Assembly: GCF_000336385.2 (NCBI RefSeq)
Contig: NZ_HG424460.1
Span: 1 to 64,000, forward strand
DNA from: Lysobacter antibioticus HS124
GTDB taxonomy: Bacteria; Pseudomonadota; Gammaproteobacteria; Xanthomonadales; Xanthomonadaceae
Direction: 5' to 3'
DNA: 64,000 nucleotides
In this document: positions 40,133 through 49,874 of the stretch, in pieces
How positions within the stretch are numbered: position 1 is the stretch's first letter
Layout: each line of letters starts with the position of its first letter
Position numbers and translations under genes: made by a program
The notes under the pieces: model-generated
What the model was told of the DNA's origin: nothing
The model's database searches: none
What the model saw: only the letters and a program-made list of their open reading frames with translations

Positions 40133-43100
40133 GCGCGCCGGCCGGCGACGGCAACGCCGCTTCCACCACCCAACAGCTGGTGCGGCGTGCCTCGGTTTCG
40201 GACTGGTTCGTGCGCCATCCGGTCGCGACCACGCTGTTGACCGCGGCGGTGGTGCTGCTGGGCGTGTTCGCCCAGCCGCGTTTGCCGGTGGCGCCGCTGC
40301 CGCAAGCCGAGTTCCCGACCATCCGCATCGGCGCCAGTCTGCCCGGGGCCAGCCCGGAGACCATGGCCTCGGCGGTGGCCACGCCGCTGGAGACCGAGCT
40401 GACCGCGGTGCCCGGCATCACCGAGATGACCTCCAGCAGCGCGCTGGGCACGACTTCGATCACGCTGCAGTTCGCGCTCGACAAGAGCATCGACACGGCC
40501 GCGCAGGAAGTGCAGGCGGCGATCAACGCCGCGGCCGGGCGCCTGCCCGCGGACATGCCGTCGCTGCCGACCTGGCGCAAGGTCAATCCGGCCGACAGCC
40601 CGATCCTGGTGCTCAGCGTGGTCGCGCCGCAGATGTCGCTGACCGAGCTCAGCGACCTGGTCGAAACGCGTCTGGCGCGCAACCTGACCCAGATCGACGG
40701 CGTGTCGGAGGTCTTCATCGCCGGCCAGCAGCGGCCGGCGATCCGCATCCAGGCCTCGCCCGAGCGGCTGGCGGCGATGGGGCTGACTCTGGCCGACCTG
40801 CGCGAGGTCGCGCGCAGCGCCAGCGTCAACCAGGCCAAGGGCGCGCTGGTCGGCGAGCGGCGCATGTCGACCTTGGCCGCGAACGATCAGCTGTTCCGCG
40901 CCGAGGACTACCAGAAGCTCGTGGTGAGCTACCTCGACGGCGCGCCGGTGCGGCTGGGCGACGTGGCCAAGATCGGCTTCGGCGCCGAGAACGATTACGT
41001 ATACGCCTGGCCCAACGGCCAGCCCGGCCTGGCCCTGGTGGTCAATCGTCAGCCCGACGCCAATATCATCGCCACCACCGACGCGGTGCTGGCCGCGCTG
41101 CCGCGGTTGCAGGCCGGCCTGCCGGCTAGCGTCGAGGTGGCGGTGCTCAACGACCGCACCCGCACCATCCGCGCGTCCCTGCACGAGGTCGAACTGACCC
41201 TGGGCGTGACCGTGTTGTTGGTGGTGCTGGTGATGGGCCTGTTCCTGCGCCAACTGTCGGCGACCATGATCGTCGGCGCGGTGCTGCTGGTCGCGCTGGT
41301 GGCGACGTTCGCGGCGATGTACGCCCTGGGCTACAGCCTCAACAACCTGACCTTGGTCGCACTGGTGATCGCGGTCGGCTTCGTGGTCGACGACGCCATC
41401 GTGGTGATCGAGAACATCCACCGCCATCGCGAGGCCGGGCTGGGCGCGTTGGAGGCGGCGCTGAAGGGCGCCGGCGAGATCGGCTTCACCGTGGTCTCGA
41501 TCAGCCTGTCGCTGATCGCCGCCTTCATCCCGCTGCTGTTCATGGGCGGCGTGGTCGGGCGCTTGTTCGCCGAGTTCGCGATGACGGTTACCGTGGCGAT
41601 CCTGATCTCGATCGTCGCCTCGCTGACCCTGGCGCCGATGCTGGCGGCGCGCTACATGCGCGCCCCGCCGCACCACGACGCCGCGCGCGCCGGATGGTCG
41701 CAGCGCCTGCTCGCCGGCTACGACCGCAGCCTGCGCTGGGCGCTGGACCGCCAGCGCGCCGTGCTCGCCGCGTTCGCCGCGACCCTGGCGGTCGCGGTGC
41801 TGGCCTACAGCCTGATTCCCAAGGGCTTCTTCCCGTTGCAGGACACCGCCTTCGTGTTCGCCACCACCGAGGCCGCGCAGGACATCTCCTTCGAGCAGAT
41901 GCGCGCCAAGCACCTGCAACTGGCCAAGATCGCCGAGAGCGACCCGGCGATCCAGACCTATATGCATTCGGTCGGCGCCACCGCCGGCAGCCAGAGCCTG
42001 TCCAACGGCCGGTTCTGGTTCATCCTCAAGGACCGCGGCGACCGCGACGTCTCCGCCGACGAGTTCATCGACCGCATGAGGGCCAAGTTCGCCGCGGTGC
42101 CGGGCATCGCCATCTACATGCGCTCGGCGCAGGACATCAATCTCGGCACCGGCCCGGCGCGGACCCAGTACCAGTACGCGTTGCGCGGCCAGGACAGCCG
42201 CGAGTTGTCGGTCTGGGCCGACCGCCTGACCGAGCGCCTGCGCACGCTGCCGGAATTGCGCGACGTGTCCAACGACCAACAGATCGGCGCCGCGGTGACC
42301 CGCCTGACCATCGACCGCACCGCCGCCGCGCGTTTTGGCCTCACTGCGGCCGATATCGACCAGGCGCTGTACGACGCCTTCGGCCAGCGCCAGATCAACG
42401 AGTTCCAGACCGAAACCAACCAGTACAAGGTGATCCTGGAGATCGATCCGCGCTTGCGCGGCCGAGTCGACAGCCTGGCGTACTTCCACCTGCGCTCGCC
42501 GGTCGGCGGACAGATGGTGCCGCTGTCGGCGGTGGCCAAGGTCGAGCCGGCCGAGAACGGCCCGGTTTCGATCAGCCACAACGGCATGCTGCCGGCGGTC
42601 AATCTCTCGTTCAATCTCGCCCCCGGCGTGGCCCTGGGCGACGCGGTGGCGCGGGTCGAGGACGCCGCGCGCGAGATCGGCCTGCCGGCGTCGATCTCCG
42701 GCAATTTCCAGGGCAGCGCCCAGGCCTTCCGCGATTCGCTGGCGACCCAGCCGCTGTTGATCCTGGCCGCCCTGCTGGCGGTCTACATCATTCTCGGCGT
42801 GCTGTACGAAAGCTTCGTCCATCCGTTGACGATTCTTTCGACCCTGCCGTCGGCCGGGGTCGGCGCGGTGCTGATGCTGTGGGTGTGGAAGCTGGATTTC
42901 TCGATCATGGCCCTGATCGGCATCGTGCTGCTGATCGGCATCGTCAAGAAGAACGGCATCCTACTGGTGGACTTCGCCCTCGACGCGCAGCGTCAGCGCG
43001 GCCTGTCGCCGCGCGCGGCGATCCACGAGGCCTGCCTGACCCGGTTCCGGCCGATCATGATGACCACCTTGGCGGCGCTGCTCGGCGCGGTGCCGCTGAT

Positions 43101-43302
43101 GCTCGGCCTGGGCACCGGTTCGGAGCTGCGCCAGCCGCTCGGCGTGGCGGTGGTCGGCGGCCTGTTGGTCAGCCAGTTGTTGACCCTGTACACCACGCCG
43201 GTGATCTATCTGGCCCTGGACCGCTGGTTCCTGCAGCGCCGCCGCGCCGCCGCGGCGCAGAGGCCGACGGCCACCGCGGCGGCGGCCGCAGCGGAAGGGT
43301 AG
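40129..43302 (+). CDS. RND multidrug efflux pump, inner-membrane permease
   Basis: Encodes 1,057 residues, standard RND length. Key features are the N-terminal span (VATTLLTAAVVLLGVFAQPRLPVAPLPQAEFPTI), the proton-relay Asp421-Asp422 in VGFVVDDAIVVIEN, and the second half's GIVLLIGIVKKNGILLVDFA. The sequence is of the HAE-1 (drug) type rather than the metal CusA type; PTIRIGASLPGASPETM is MdtB/MdtC-like. It is followed by a two-component system. Confidence 0.93.
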   Translation: MSAPAGDGNAASTTQQLVRRASVSDWFVRHPVATTLLTAAVVLLGVFAQPRLPVAPLPQAEFPTIRIGASLPGASPETMASAVATPLETELTAVPGITEMTSSSALGTTSITLQFALDKSIDTAAQEVQAAINAAAGRLPADMPSLPTWRKVNPADSPILVLSVVAPQMSLTELSDLVETRLARNLTQIDGVSEVFIAGQQRPAIRIQASPERLAAMGLTLADLREVARSASVNQAKGALVGERRMSTLAANDQLFRAEDYQKLVVSYLDGAPVRLGDVAKIGFGAENDYVYAWPNGQPGLALVVNRQPDANIIATTDAVLAALPRLQAGLPASVEVAVLNDRTRTIRASLHEVELTLGVTVLLVVLVMGLFLRQLSATMIVGAVLLVALVATFAAMYALGYSLNNLTLVALVIAVGFVVDDAIVVIENIHRHREAGLGALEAALKGAGEIGFTVVSISLSLIAAFIPLLFMGGVVGRLFAEFAMTVTVAILISIVASLTLAPMLAARYMRAPPHHDAARAGWSQRLLAGYDRSLRWALDRQRAVLAAFAATLAVAVLAYSLIPKGFFPLQDTAFVFATTEAAQDISFEQMRAKHLQLAKIAESDPAIQTYMHSVGATAGSQSLSNGRFWFILKDRGDRDVSADEFIDRMRAKFAAVPGIAIYMRSAQDINLGTGPARTQYQYALRGQDSRELSVWADRLTERLRTLPELRDVSNDQQIGAAVTRLTIDRTAAARFGLTAADIDQALYDAFGQRQINEFQTETNQYKVILEIDPRLRGRVDSLAYFHLRSPVGGQMVPLSAVAKVEPAENGPVSISHNGMLPAVNLSFNLAPGVALGDAVARVEDAAREIGLPASISGNFQGSAQAFRDSLATQPLLILAALLAVYIILGVLYESFVHPLTILSTLPSAGVGAVLMLWVWKLDFSIMALIGIVLLIGIVKKNGILLVDFALDAQRQRGLSPRAAIHEACLTRFRPIMMTTLAALLGAVPLMLGLGTGSELRQPLGVAVVGGLLVSQLLTLYTTPVIYLALDRWFLQRRRAAAAQRPTATAAAAAAEG

Positions 43303-43343
43303 GATGAGGCCCCGGAACTCCTTGCGATGAAGCGCCTGCCGCG

Positions 43344-44054
43344 ATGAAGCTGCTGATCGTCGAAGACGAGGTCAAGACCGCCGACTACCTGCGCGACGGC
43401 CTGGCCGAGCAGGGCTGGGCCGTCGACGTCGCCCGCGACGGCGTGTCCGGCCTGCACCTGGCGCGCGAGCTGGATTACGACGTGATCGTGCTCGACGTGA
43501 TGCTGCCGGGCATGGACGGTTTCGCCGTGCTGCGCGAACTGCGCACGCGCAAGCAGACCCCGGTGATCATGCTGACCGCGCGCGATCGCATCGACGACCG
43601 CGTGCACGGCCTGGGCGCCGGCGCCGACGACTATCTGGTCAAGCCCTTTTCCTTCATCGAACTGCTGGCGCGCCTGCAGGCGCTGGTGCGGCGCGGCCGC
43701 CAGCAGGAGCCGACCGAACTGGCCGTCGGCGACCTGCAGATCAACCTGATCGCGCGCCGCGCCTTCCGCGACGGCGTGCGGCTGGACCTGACCGGCAAAG
43801 AATTCGCCCTGCTGGCTTTGCTCGCCCAGCGCCGCAGCCAGATCCTGTCCAAGACGGTGATCGCCGCGCAGGTCTGGGACATCAACTTCGACAGCAACAC
43901 CAACGTGGTCGAAGTCGCGATCAAGCGCCTGCGGACCAAGATCGACGGCCCGTTCCGCAGCAAGCTGCTGCATACCGTGCGCGGCATGGGCTATGTGCTG
44001 GAGGTGCGCGAGGACGAGCGCGAAGGTTCGGCATCCGGGCGGTCGCCGGCATGA
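43344..44054 (+). CDS. OmpR-family response regulator (CusR/CopR-like)
   Basis: Encodes 236 residues. Receiver domain with phospho-acceptor Asp51 (VIVLDVMLPGMDG), Lys100 (DDYLVKPFSF), then a winged-helix domain (LTGKEFALLALLAQRRSQILSKTVIAAQVWDINFDSNTNVVEVAIKRLR). The sequence resembles heavy-metal regulators. Overlaps the kinase gene by 4 nt and probably regulates the efflux genes. Confidence 0.92.
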   Translation: MKLLIVEDEVKTADYLRDGLAEQGWAVDVARDGVSGLHLARELDYDVIVLDVMLPGMDGFAVLRELRTRKQTPVIMLTARDRIDDRVHGLGAGADDYLVKPFSFIELLARLQALVRRGRQQEPTELAVGDLQINLIARRAFRDGVRLDLTGKEFALLALLAQRRSQILSKTVIAAQVWDINFDSNTNVVEVAIKRLRTKIDGPFRSKLLHTVRGMGYVLEVREDEREGSASGRSPA

Positions 44055-45445
44055 CGTGGCTGTCGATCGCCCAGCGCTTGGCGGCGATGTTCGCCCTGGC
44101 CGCGCTGCTGGTGTTCGCCCTGGTCGGAGTGGTGCTGCACCAGGTGCTGCGCGACCAGATCGTGCGCTACCAGCACGCCGAACTCAGCACCAAGCTGCGC
44201 TCGGTCGCGCACAGCGTGGCGATGTGCGATTCGCCGGAACGCTGGCGCAAGGTCCAGGACAAGATCGAGAACCTGACCACCAGCGAGCGCAATACGCGTT
44301 TCTGGGCCTGGAGCGAAAGCGCGGACTTCCGCATCGGCGCCGACCGCGCGTTGCCGGTGCGCACCGGCAACGCCCGCGACTACGGCATGGGCACGCTCGA
44401 TCGGCCCGGCATGACCTCGCCTTACCGGACCCTGGAGCAGATCGTGCCGGCCCACGGCCAGCGGCCGCCGGTGCGGTTGTGGATCGGCATCGATTCGCAG
44501 CCCTACGTGGCCGCGTTGCGCACGTTCGCGCTGGCCTTCGTCGCGCTCGCCCTGGTCGGCACCGCATTGGTGGCGCTGCTTGGGCACTGGATCGCGCGGG
44601 TCGGCCTGCGCCCGCTGCAGCGGCTGTCGAGCCAGGCGCGCACGTTGAGCCCGAGCAACCTGTCGCAGCGTCTGCGCACCGAGCAATTGCCGCCGGAACT
44701 CGGCCATCTCAGCGGCGCCTTCAACGGCGCGCTGGACCGCCTGGAGGCGGCCTATACCCGGCTGGATGCTTTCAATGCCGACGTCGCCCACGAACTGCGC
44801 ACGCCGCTGGCCAATCTGATGGGCCAGACCCAGGTGGCGCTGTCGCGGCCGCGCGAGGCGGCGCAGTTGGAAGAGGTGCTGCAGTCGAACCTGGAAGAGC
44901 TCGAACGCATGCGCGGCATCGTCAACGACATGCTGTTCCTGTCGCGCGCCGACCAGGGCGATATCGCCCTGGACCGTGCCTGCGTGCCCTTGGCCGCGGA
45001 GGTGGCCAAGACCGGCGAGTTCCTCGAGTACCTGTTGGAGGAAGCCGGCATGCGCCTGCGCATCGACGGCGCGGCCGATGCCTGGATCGACTCGGCGCTG
45101 TTCCGCCGGGCCATGACCAACCTGCTGCACAACGCGGTCCAGCACGGTACGCCGGGCTCCGAGATCGTGGTCGAGCTGGCGACGGGCCGGAGCCCGGGCG
45201 AGGCCCGGGTGGCCGTGCGCAACCGCGGCCAGACCGTGGCCGCGGAGCATCTGGGACGGATGTTCGACCGCTTCTACCGCGCCGACGCGGCGCGCGAGCA
45301 CCGCGGCGAGCGCCACCACGGGCTCGGCCTGTCGATCGTCAAGGCGATCGCCGTGCTGCACGGCGGGGCGGTGTTCGCCGACAGCGGCGATGGCGTCACC
45401 ACGGTCGGCTTCAGCCTGGCCGAGCCGGCCGCGCTGCGCGCCTGA
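44051..45445 (+). CDS. Sensor histidine kinase (heavy-metal sensor type)
   Basis: Encodes 464 residues. Two membrane spans (about 8-30 and 158-180) flank a periplasmic sensor domain. HAMP follows, then the H box with His247 (DVAHELRTPLANLMGQ), and ATPase N (LLHNAVQHG) and G boxes (HGLGLSIVKAIAVLHGG). The overall layout is CusS/CzcS-like. The signal is not evident from sequence: no Met-rich or His-rich metal motif is seen in the periplasmic part. Confidence 0.92.
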   Translation: MTWLSIAQRLAAMFALAALLVFALVGVVLHQVLRDQIVRYQHAELSTKLRSVAHSVAMCDSPERWRKVQDKIENLTTSERNTRFWAWSESADFRIGADRALPVRTGNARDYGMGTLDRPGMTSPYRTLEQIVPAHGQRPPVRLWIGIDSQPYVAALRTFALAFVALALVGTALVALLGHWIARVGLRPLQRLSSQARTLSPSNLSQRLRTEQLPPELGHLSGAFNGALDRLEAAYTRLDAFNADVAHELRTPLANLMGQTQVALSRPREAAQLEEVLQSNLEELERMRGIVNDMLFLSRADQGDIALDRACVPLAAEVAKTGEFLEYLLEEAGMRLRIDGAADAWIDSALFRRAMTNLLHNAVQHGTPGSEIVVELATGRSPGEARVAVRNRGQTVAAEHLGRMFDRFYRADAAREHRGERHHGLGLSIVKAIAVLHGGAVFADSGDGVTTVGFSLAEPAALRA

Positions 45446-45469
45446 GGCGGGCGCGGCGGCAAGCGCCGC

Positions 45470-45904
45470 TCAGCGGTGCAGGTCGCCCGCTGCTTCGGGC
45501 TGGTAGCGCAGGCCGAGTACGCGCAGTTGCGCGCTGCGTCCGCCCGGCAGGGGCCAGGCGATGCGCGCGCCGACCCGCAGGCCGAGCAGGGCGCTGCCGA
45601 CCGGGGCCAGGATCGAGATACGGTCGCTGCGCCCGTCGGCGTCGCGCGGATAGACCAGGGCGGCCTCGCGTTCCTCGCCGCTGGCTTCGTCGACGAAGCG
45701 GATCACGGAATTCATGGTGATGACGTCGGCCGGCACCTGGGCCGGTTCGACCACCTCGGCGCGGTCGAGCTCGCGGCGCAGGCCGCCGGTGTCCAGGCCG
45801 GGCGGGGCCTGGTCGAGCAGGGCCTCCAGGCGGTCGCAGTCCAGCCGCGACAGGAGCAGCGGCGGCGGCAGGCCGGAGGGGTGGGGCAGTTGCTGATCGT
45901 TCAT
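45470..45904 (-). CDS. rnk: Rnk-like regulator of nucleoside diphosphate kinase
   Basis: Encodes 144 residues from ATG 45904 (MNDQQLPHPSGLPPPLLLSR). N-terminal coiled-coil segment (LDCDRLEALLDQAPPGLDTGGLRRELDRAEVV) and a GreA/GreB-type C-terminal FKBP-like domain (VTMNSVIRFVD...SILAPVGSALLGLRVGARIAWPLPGG). Rnk binds RNA polymerase. Divergently placed from tRNA-Leu. Confidence 0.88.
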   Translation of the reverse strand: MNDQQLPHPSGLPPPLLLSRLDCDRLEALLDQAPPGLDTGGLRRELDRAEVVEPAQVPADVITMNSVIRFVDEASGEEREAALVYPRDADGRSDRISILAPVGSALLGLRVGARIAWPLPGGRSAQLRVLGLRYQPEAAGDLHR

Positions 45905-46091
45905 TGCGGACTCCATAAGCGATAACGGGCGACGCACTGCGTGCGCCGCCCGCGGTTCAGGGATGTCCGGCGACCTTAGCCCGCGGCCGGAGGCGCTTCA
46001 AGCCGGCACGGACGGGCGATGCCGCGCAGCGCGCCGGGCCTGTGCCGGATCGGGCGACAACCGGCCGGTGAAAAAATTTATGACAAAGTCG

Positions 46092-46120
46092 TTGACAGCC
46101 GGTCCGCTGCAAAGCAACAT
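46092..46120 (+). promoter_or_regulatory. Candidate tRNA-Leu promoter
   Basis: TTGACA (46092-46097), 17-bp spacer, CAACAT (46115-46120). The likely start is about 28 nt before the mature tRNA 5' end. The -35 box is perfect, the -10 weak. Confidence 0.55.
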
Positions 46121-46154
46121 ACGCGCCTCGCAACGCTGAACGGCGACGCGAAAG

Positions 46155-46239
<85 letters not shown>

Positions 46240-46792
46240 ACGATATACGACGACGAAGCGGTTCCAAACCTTCGGCGTTGAAGACAAGGCGAGCCATCGG
46301 CTCGCCTTTTTCTTTTCCGATTCGTTTCCGGCATGCCGTCCGCGCAGTCCCGGCCCCTCTCGCTGATCGGCGCCGGGCCGCGCTGCGGGCGCATGCGCGC
46401 CCGCCGGACCGTCGCTCCTTGGCCGTGCCCGGCTGGGCGGCACGTTTCTTTTTTCATGTCTGCGGCGCCGTCCGGCCCGCCGGGCGGCGCTCAGGAGCTC
46501 GGTTCCGATTCGCCGGGGCGGGATCGGGCCCCTCGGCCCGCGGGTGGAGCGAATACTCCAGGGATGGATTCATAAACTTGACTCCGGTCACATGCTGATT
46601 CAGGAAATTGCCTGGTCATAGGCCATGGGCTAGGCTTTGCCGTGCGGCACCGGCTGCCCAGGCCGCCGCCGAGGGGAAGGCGAGAGCGCATCTCGGGTTT
46701 CCGGCGGGACGGTTGTGCGGTGGCCCCTGGCGCGTAACCGTCGCGTCTGTCGGGCCACGTTAGGAATACTCAGTTCACTAAGGAGAGGTCTC
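46240..46792. other. Intergenic region after tRNA-Leu
   Basis: Holds the tRNA terminator (46286-46308). The rest is GC-rich, with no ribosome-site-supported gene. The final 30 bases have AAGGAGAGG before the secreted-protein gene at 46793. Confidence 0.6.
46286..46308 (+). terminator. tRNA-Leu terminator
   Basis: Perfect 10-bp stem AAGGCGAGCC (46286-46295) and GGCTCGCCTT (46299-46308), followed by TTTTTCTTTT. Confidence 0.93.
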
Positions 46793-47326
46793 ATGAAGAA
46801 GTTGGGTCTGGCGGTCGCGCTGATGCTCGCGACGACGTCCGCCGCGGCGAATGAATTCATTCCCTACTACGGCAACAACCCGTTCGTGTTCTGCAAGGTC
46901 GGCGTGCCGCAGGACTGCTGGGTGCCGAAGAACATCGCCACCGGCGAGTACCGCGTGCTCAGCCGCAAGTGCTTCAAGCCATGGTCGGCCAAGCTGTTCT
47001 CGCGCGTGTGCAAGCAGGCCTTCCCGAACGGCATGCCGGCCGGCGGCGACGCCGCCCTAGGCGCCGCGGCGGTCGGCCAGGCGGCGACCACCGGCAACTA
47101 CGACGACATCAAGGACAAGGCCGACGCTTACAGTAAGCAGAACTCCTCGTATGCCGACGCCTACGAGAAGCAGATGAACTTCTCGCAGATCGAGAAGAAG
47201 GCCAACGCCAGCGGCCAGAACTTCAACGACATCAAGGCCCGCGCCGACGAGTACAGCCGCAGCACCGGCTTCGATCCGAACGCGTATGTCAGCGAGCAGC
47301 GCGATCCGGCCCGCGTCGATCCCTGA
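46793..47326 (+). CDS. Secreted protein, unknown, 177 aa
   Basis: Encodes 177 residues with a signal peptide (MKKLGLAVALMLATTSAAA, likely cleavage before NEF). The mature N-terminal part is Cys-rich (FVFCKVGVPQDCWVPK, SRKCFKPW, SRVCKQAF). The C-terminal part is a repetitive Tyr/Ala/Asp helix (IKDKADAYSKQNSSYADAYE). No family recognised. Good ribosome site AAGGAGAGG. Possibly a cell-envelope or biofilm protein. Confidence 0.75.
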   Translation: MKKLGLAVALMLATTSAAANEFIPYYGNNPFVFCKVGVPQDCWVPKNIATGEYRVLSRKCFKPWSAKLFSRVCKQAFPNGMPAGGDAALGAAAVGQAATTGNYDDIKDKADAYSKQNSSYADAYEKQMNFSQIEKKANASGQNFNDIKARADEYSRSTGFDPNAYVSEQRDPARVDP

Positions 47327-47617
47327 TCGAAGCCGCTTCGTTTGCGCTTTGCGACGGCCCCGAGCGATCGGGGCCGTCGCCGTTTCTGCATCCGTGCGCA
47401 CGGACGTGGCGATCGCGACGGTCGCGGGACGGAGGCCGGCGACGCCGTCGGCATAACCCCGGCATAACTTATCGGACGAGACGAGCACCGCACCCGCGCC
47501 GAGACGCGCGCCGCGCCGCGGGCATCGCGCCGGCGCCGGCTTGCGCGGCCGTGACGCCTCGCACGGATGCGCGCGGCAGCGCTGGCATAGTCCTGTCCGG
47601 GGAAAGAGGGGCCGCCG

Positions 47618-48172
47618 ATGGAAGAGCGACTGATCCTGGTCGATGGCGATGACCGAGCCATCGGCGTCGGGGAGAAAATGCGCGTGCACCGCGAGGGGGC
47701 GCTGCACCGTGCGTTCTCGATTTTCGTGTTCGACGAAACCGGACGCCTGATGCTGCAGCAGCGCGCATCCGGCAAATACCACTCCGGCGGACTGTGGAGC
47801 AACACCTGTTGCGGCCATCCGCGCGAAGGCGAGGCCACCGATGCCGCCGCGCATCGGCGTCTGGGCGAGGAAATGGGCTTCGACTGCCGGTTGCGCAGCG
47901 TCGCCCGCATCGTCTATCGGATCGAAGTCTCGCAGGGGCTGATCGAACACGAGTACGACCATATTTTCGTCGGCCGCTACGACGGTCGGCCGCGGCCGAA
48001 TCCGCTGGAGGTGCGCGACTGGGCCTGGCGCAGCGCGGCCGACCTGGATGCGGCGTTGCGCGAGCGGCCGCAAGACTTCAGCGGCTGGCTGCGCTACATC
48101 CTCGATCGCGGCGGGCCGGAGGAATTGGAGCGCTGGCGCGAGGCGGCGAGCGAGGGCGTGGCCTCGCGTTAG
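47618..48172 (+). CDS. idi: Isopentenyl-diphosphate delta-isomerase, type I
   Basis: Encodes 184 residues of a Nudix-fold IDI. The catalytic Cys is in SNTCCGHPRE (Cys65 of the CC pair), and the catalytic Glu is in EHEYDHIF (residues about 110-117). GLW-SN and GEEMGF are family features. It interconverts IPP and DMAPP for isoprenoids such as quinones and carotenoids. It is monocistronic as far as I can see. Confidence 0.93.
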   Translation: MEERLILVDGDDRAIGVGEKMRVHREGALHRAFSIFVFDETGRLMLQQRASGKYHSGGLWSNTCCGHPREGEATDAAAHRRLGEEMGFDCRLRSVARIVYRIEVSQGLIEHEYDHIFVGRYDGRPRPNPLEVRDWAWRSAADLDAALRERPQDFSGWLRYILDRGGPEELERWREAASEGVASR

Positions 48173-48246
48173 CCCCTTGCGGGACGGGCCAAGCGTGGCG
48201 CGGGGGCGTGGCGGATCGGCCGCGTGCGTGGCGGCGGCCGCGCGGT

Positions 48247-48702
48247 TCATAACGACCTCGTCATGAACACGCTGTTGGGGTCCTCGACGTAATCGCCGAA
48301 CGGTGCGCACTCGACGAAACCGAACTGCGCATACAGGGTCCGCGCCGGCGCGAAGCCGGCCATCGAACCGGTTTCCAGGCTCAGCCGGCGATAACCGCGG
48401 CGGCTGGCTTCGTCGAGGATATGGCCCAGCATGCGCGCGGCCACGCCCTTGCGCCGATGCGCGTCGGCGGTGCGCATCGATTTGATCTCGCCGTGGGTCG
48501 AATCGAGTTCGCGCAGGGCGCCGCAGCCGAGCAGCTGGTCTTTCTCCCAGACCGTCCAGAAGCGGATGTCCGGCCGGCGCAGACCGTCCAGATCGAGGGC
48601 GTGAATGCTTTCCGGCGGCGAAAGCTCGGCCATGTCGCGCAGGTGCTCTTGCAGCAAGGCGTGGATTTGCGAGCCGGTGAGATCGTCGATGCGTATGTCC
48701 AT
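48247..48702 (-). CDS. GNAT-family N-acetyltransferase
   Basis: Encodes 151 residues from ATG 48702 (MDIRIDDLTGSQIHALLQEH). The acetyl-CoA loop is HRRKGVAARMLGHIL, followed by GYRRLSLETGSMAGFAPARTLYAQFGFVECAPFG. Similar to YafP/PanZ-type small-molecule acetyltransferases; the substrate is unknown. Confidence 0.88.
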   Translation of the reverse strand: MDIRIDDLTGSQIHALLQEHLRDMAELSPPESIHALDLDGLRRPDIRFWTVWEKDQLLGCGALRELDSTHGEIKSMRTADAHRRKGVAARMLGHILDEASRRGYRRLSLETGSMAGFAPARTLYAQFGFVECAPFGDYVEDPNSVFMTRSL

Positions 48703-48959
48703 GAGCGCAAACCGCGACGGCGCAGGGGAAGGACCGAGCATGCAGCAGTCGCCGCGGCGAGGGAATCCGTGTCGCGCTCCCGGCCATCGCGGGCGCTTGC
48801 GGCCGTGGCCCGGGTTTTCTCGTCCAAGTGCCGCGCAAATGCCTTCGGGCGCTTCGTCGCCCGGGGCCGTCACGCGGCCTGCCGGCGGTATCCGTTAAAG
48901 TCCGGCCGATCCGGGAAGCGGCGATGCTCCGCCGCGTTGCCGCCGCGAGGAGACGATCC

Positions 48960-49355
48960 ATGCCCACCCAAGCGCGCCCCTTCCTGATGTTCACCGGCCG
49001 GGCCGAGGAGGCGATGACCCGCTATGTCTCGCTGTTCGCCGATGGCCGCGTGCTCGAAGTGAACCGCTACGGCGCCGAGGGCCCTGGGCCCGAAGGCTCG
49101 GTGATGGTCGCGCGCTTCCGTATCGCCGGTCTCGAAGTCATGTGCAGTGACAGTTACGTGCAGCATGCTTTCGGCTTCACGCCGTCGATGTCGCTGTTCG
49201 TGGATTGCCGCAGCGAGGAGGAAGTCGACGCCCTGGCCGCCCGACTGAGCGAGGGCGGCTCGGTGTTGATGCCGCTGGACGACTACGGTTTCAGCCGTCG
49301 CTTCGCTTGGGTCGCCGACTGTTTCGGCGTGTCCTGGCAACTCAATCTGCCTTGA
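48960..49355 (+). CDS. VOC-superfamily protein (PhnB-like)
   Basis: Encodes 131 residues with the 3-demethylubiquinone methyltransferase/PhnB pattern: PFLMFTGRAEEAMTRYVSLFADGRV, GSVMVARFRIAGLEVMCSD, FTPSMSLFVDC, and FGVSWQLN at the end. No known catalytic function. Longer upstream in-frame sequence lacks a ribosome site. Confidence 0.85.
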   Translation: MPTQARPFLMFTGRAEEAMTRYVSLFADGRVLEVNRYGAEGPGPEGSVMVARFRIAGLEVMCSDSYVQHAFGFTPSMSLFVDCRSEEEVDALAARLSEGGSVLMPLDDYGFSRRFAWVADCFGVSWQLNLP

Positions 49356-49520
49356 ATCGGTACGAAGCGACGACCCGCCGCCACGGCGCCGGCAATGTGA
49401 TTTGTGCGGGGTACTGGACGCGGCCGTTTGGACCCCGCGGCACCCGCAGGTAGGATGGATGCCAATGCAGGTCCGGATTTTCGCCCGCGTAGGCGAAGGC
49501 GGGCGAATACCGAGGGCGTC

Positions 49521-49769
49521 ATGGTCGATCGCGAACGTCGCAACAGCGACAAGAAACTCAACGCCGCCGAGCTGCGCGCCGGATTGACGCCGGCGCAACT
49601 GGACGCTCTGACGACATTGGAGTTCTTTCGCTGGGAACTGCGCTTCGTGCGCCGGCCGCTGTTTCAGGACCCGATTCCGGTGGTGTTCAACCGCGACGGC
49701 AAGCGCTATGCCGTGCTCGAGCCCGACGGCAGCCTCAACGAGAACCCGGGCTTCAAGATCCGCGACTGA
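49521..49769 (+). CDS. Conserved small protein, unknown, 82 aa
   Basis: Encodes 82 residues beginning MVDRERRNSDKKLNAAELRAG. The middle (DALTTLEFFRWELRFVRRPLFQDPIPVVFN) and the end (GKRYAVLEPDGSLNENPGFKIRD) look like a compact alpha/beta protein. I believe similar proteins occur in related bacteria but cannot name a family. Confidence 0.65.
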   Translation: MVDRERRNSDKKLNAAELRAGLTPAQLDALTTLEFFRWELRFVRRPLFQDPIPVVFNRDGKRYAVLEPDGSLNENPGFKIRD

Positions 49770-49874
49770 GCCGCTTGCCGGTGGCGCAGGCGCGTTGCAA
49801 GATCGGAGCGTGACCGCATCGCGACCGCGCTCGCTGCTTGCGACGGCATTCGTTTCCCTCCCGGATGCAATCCC

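Noticed and set aside
40066-42822. 918-codon open frame on the minus strand opposite the RND pump
   Set aside because: Shadow of the pump gene; composition is His/Arg/Gln-rich with no recognisable fold.
46278-46598. 106-codon plus-strand frame after tRNA-Leu
   Set aside because: Begins inside the tRNA terminator hairpin and reads as low-complexity Arg/Ala.
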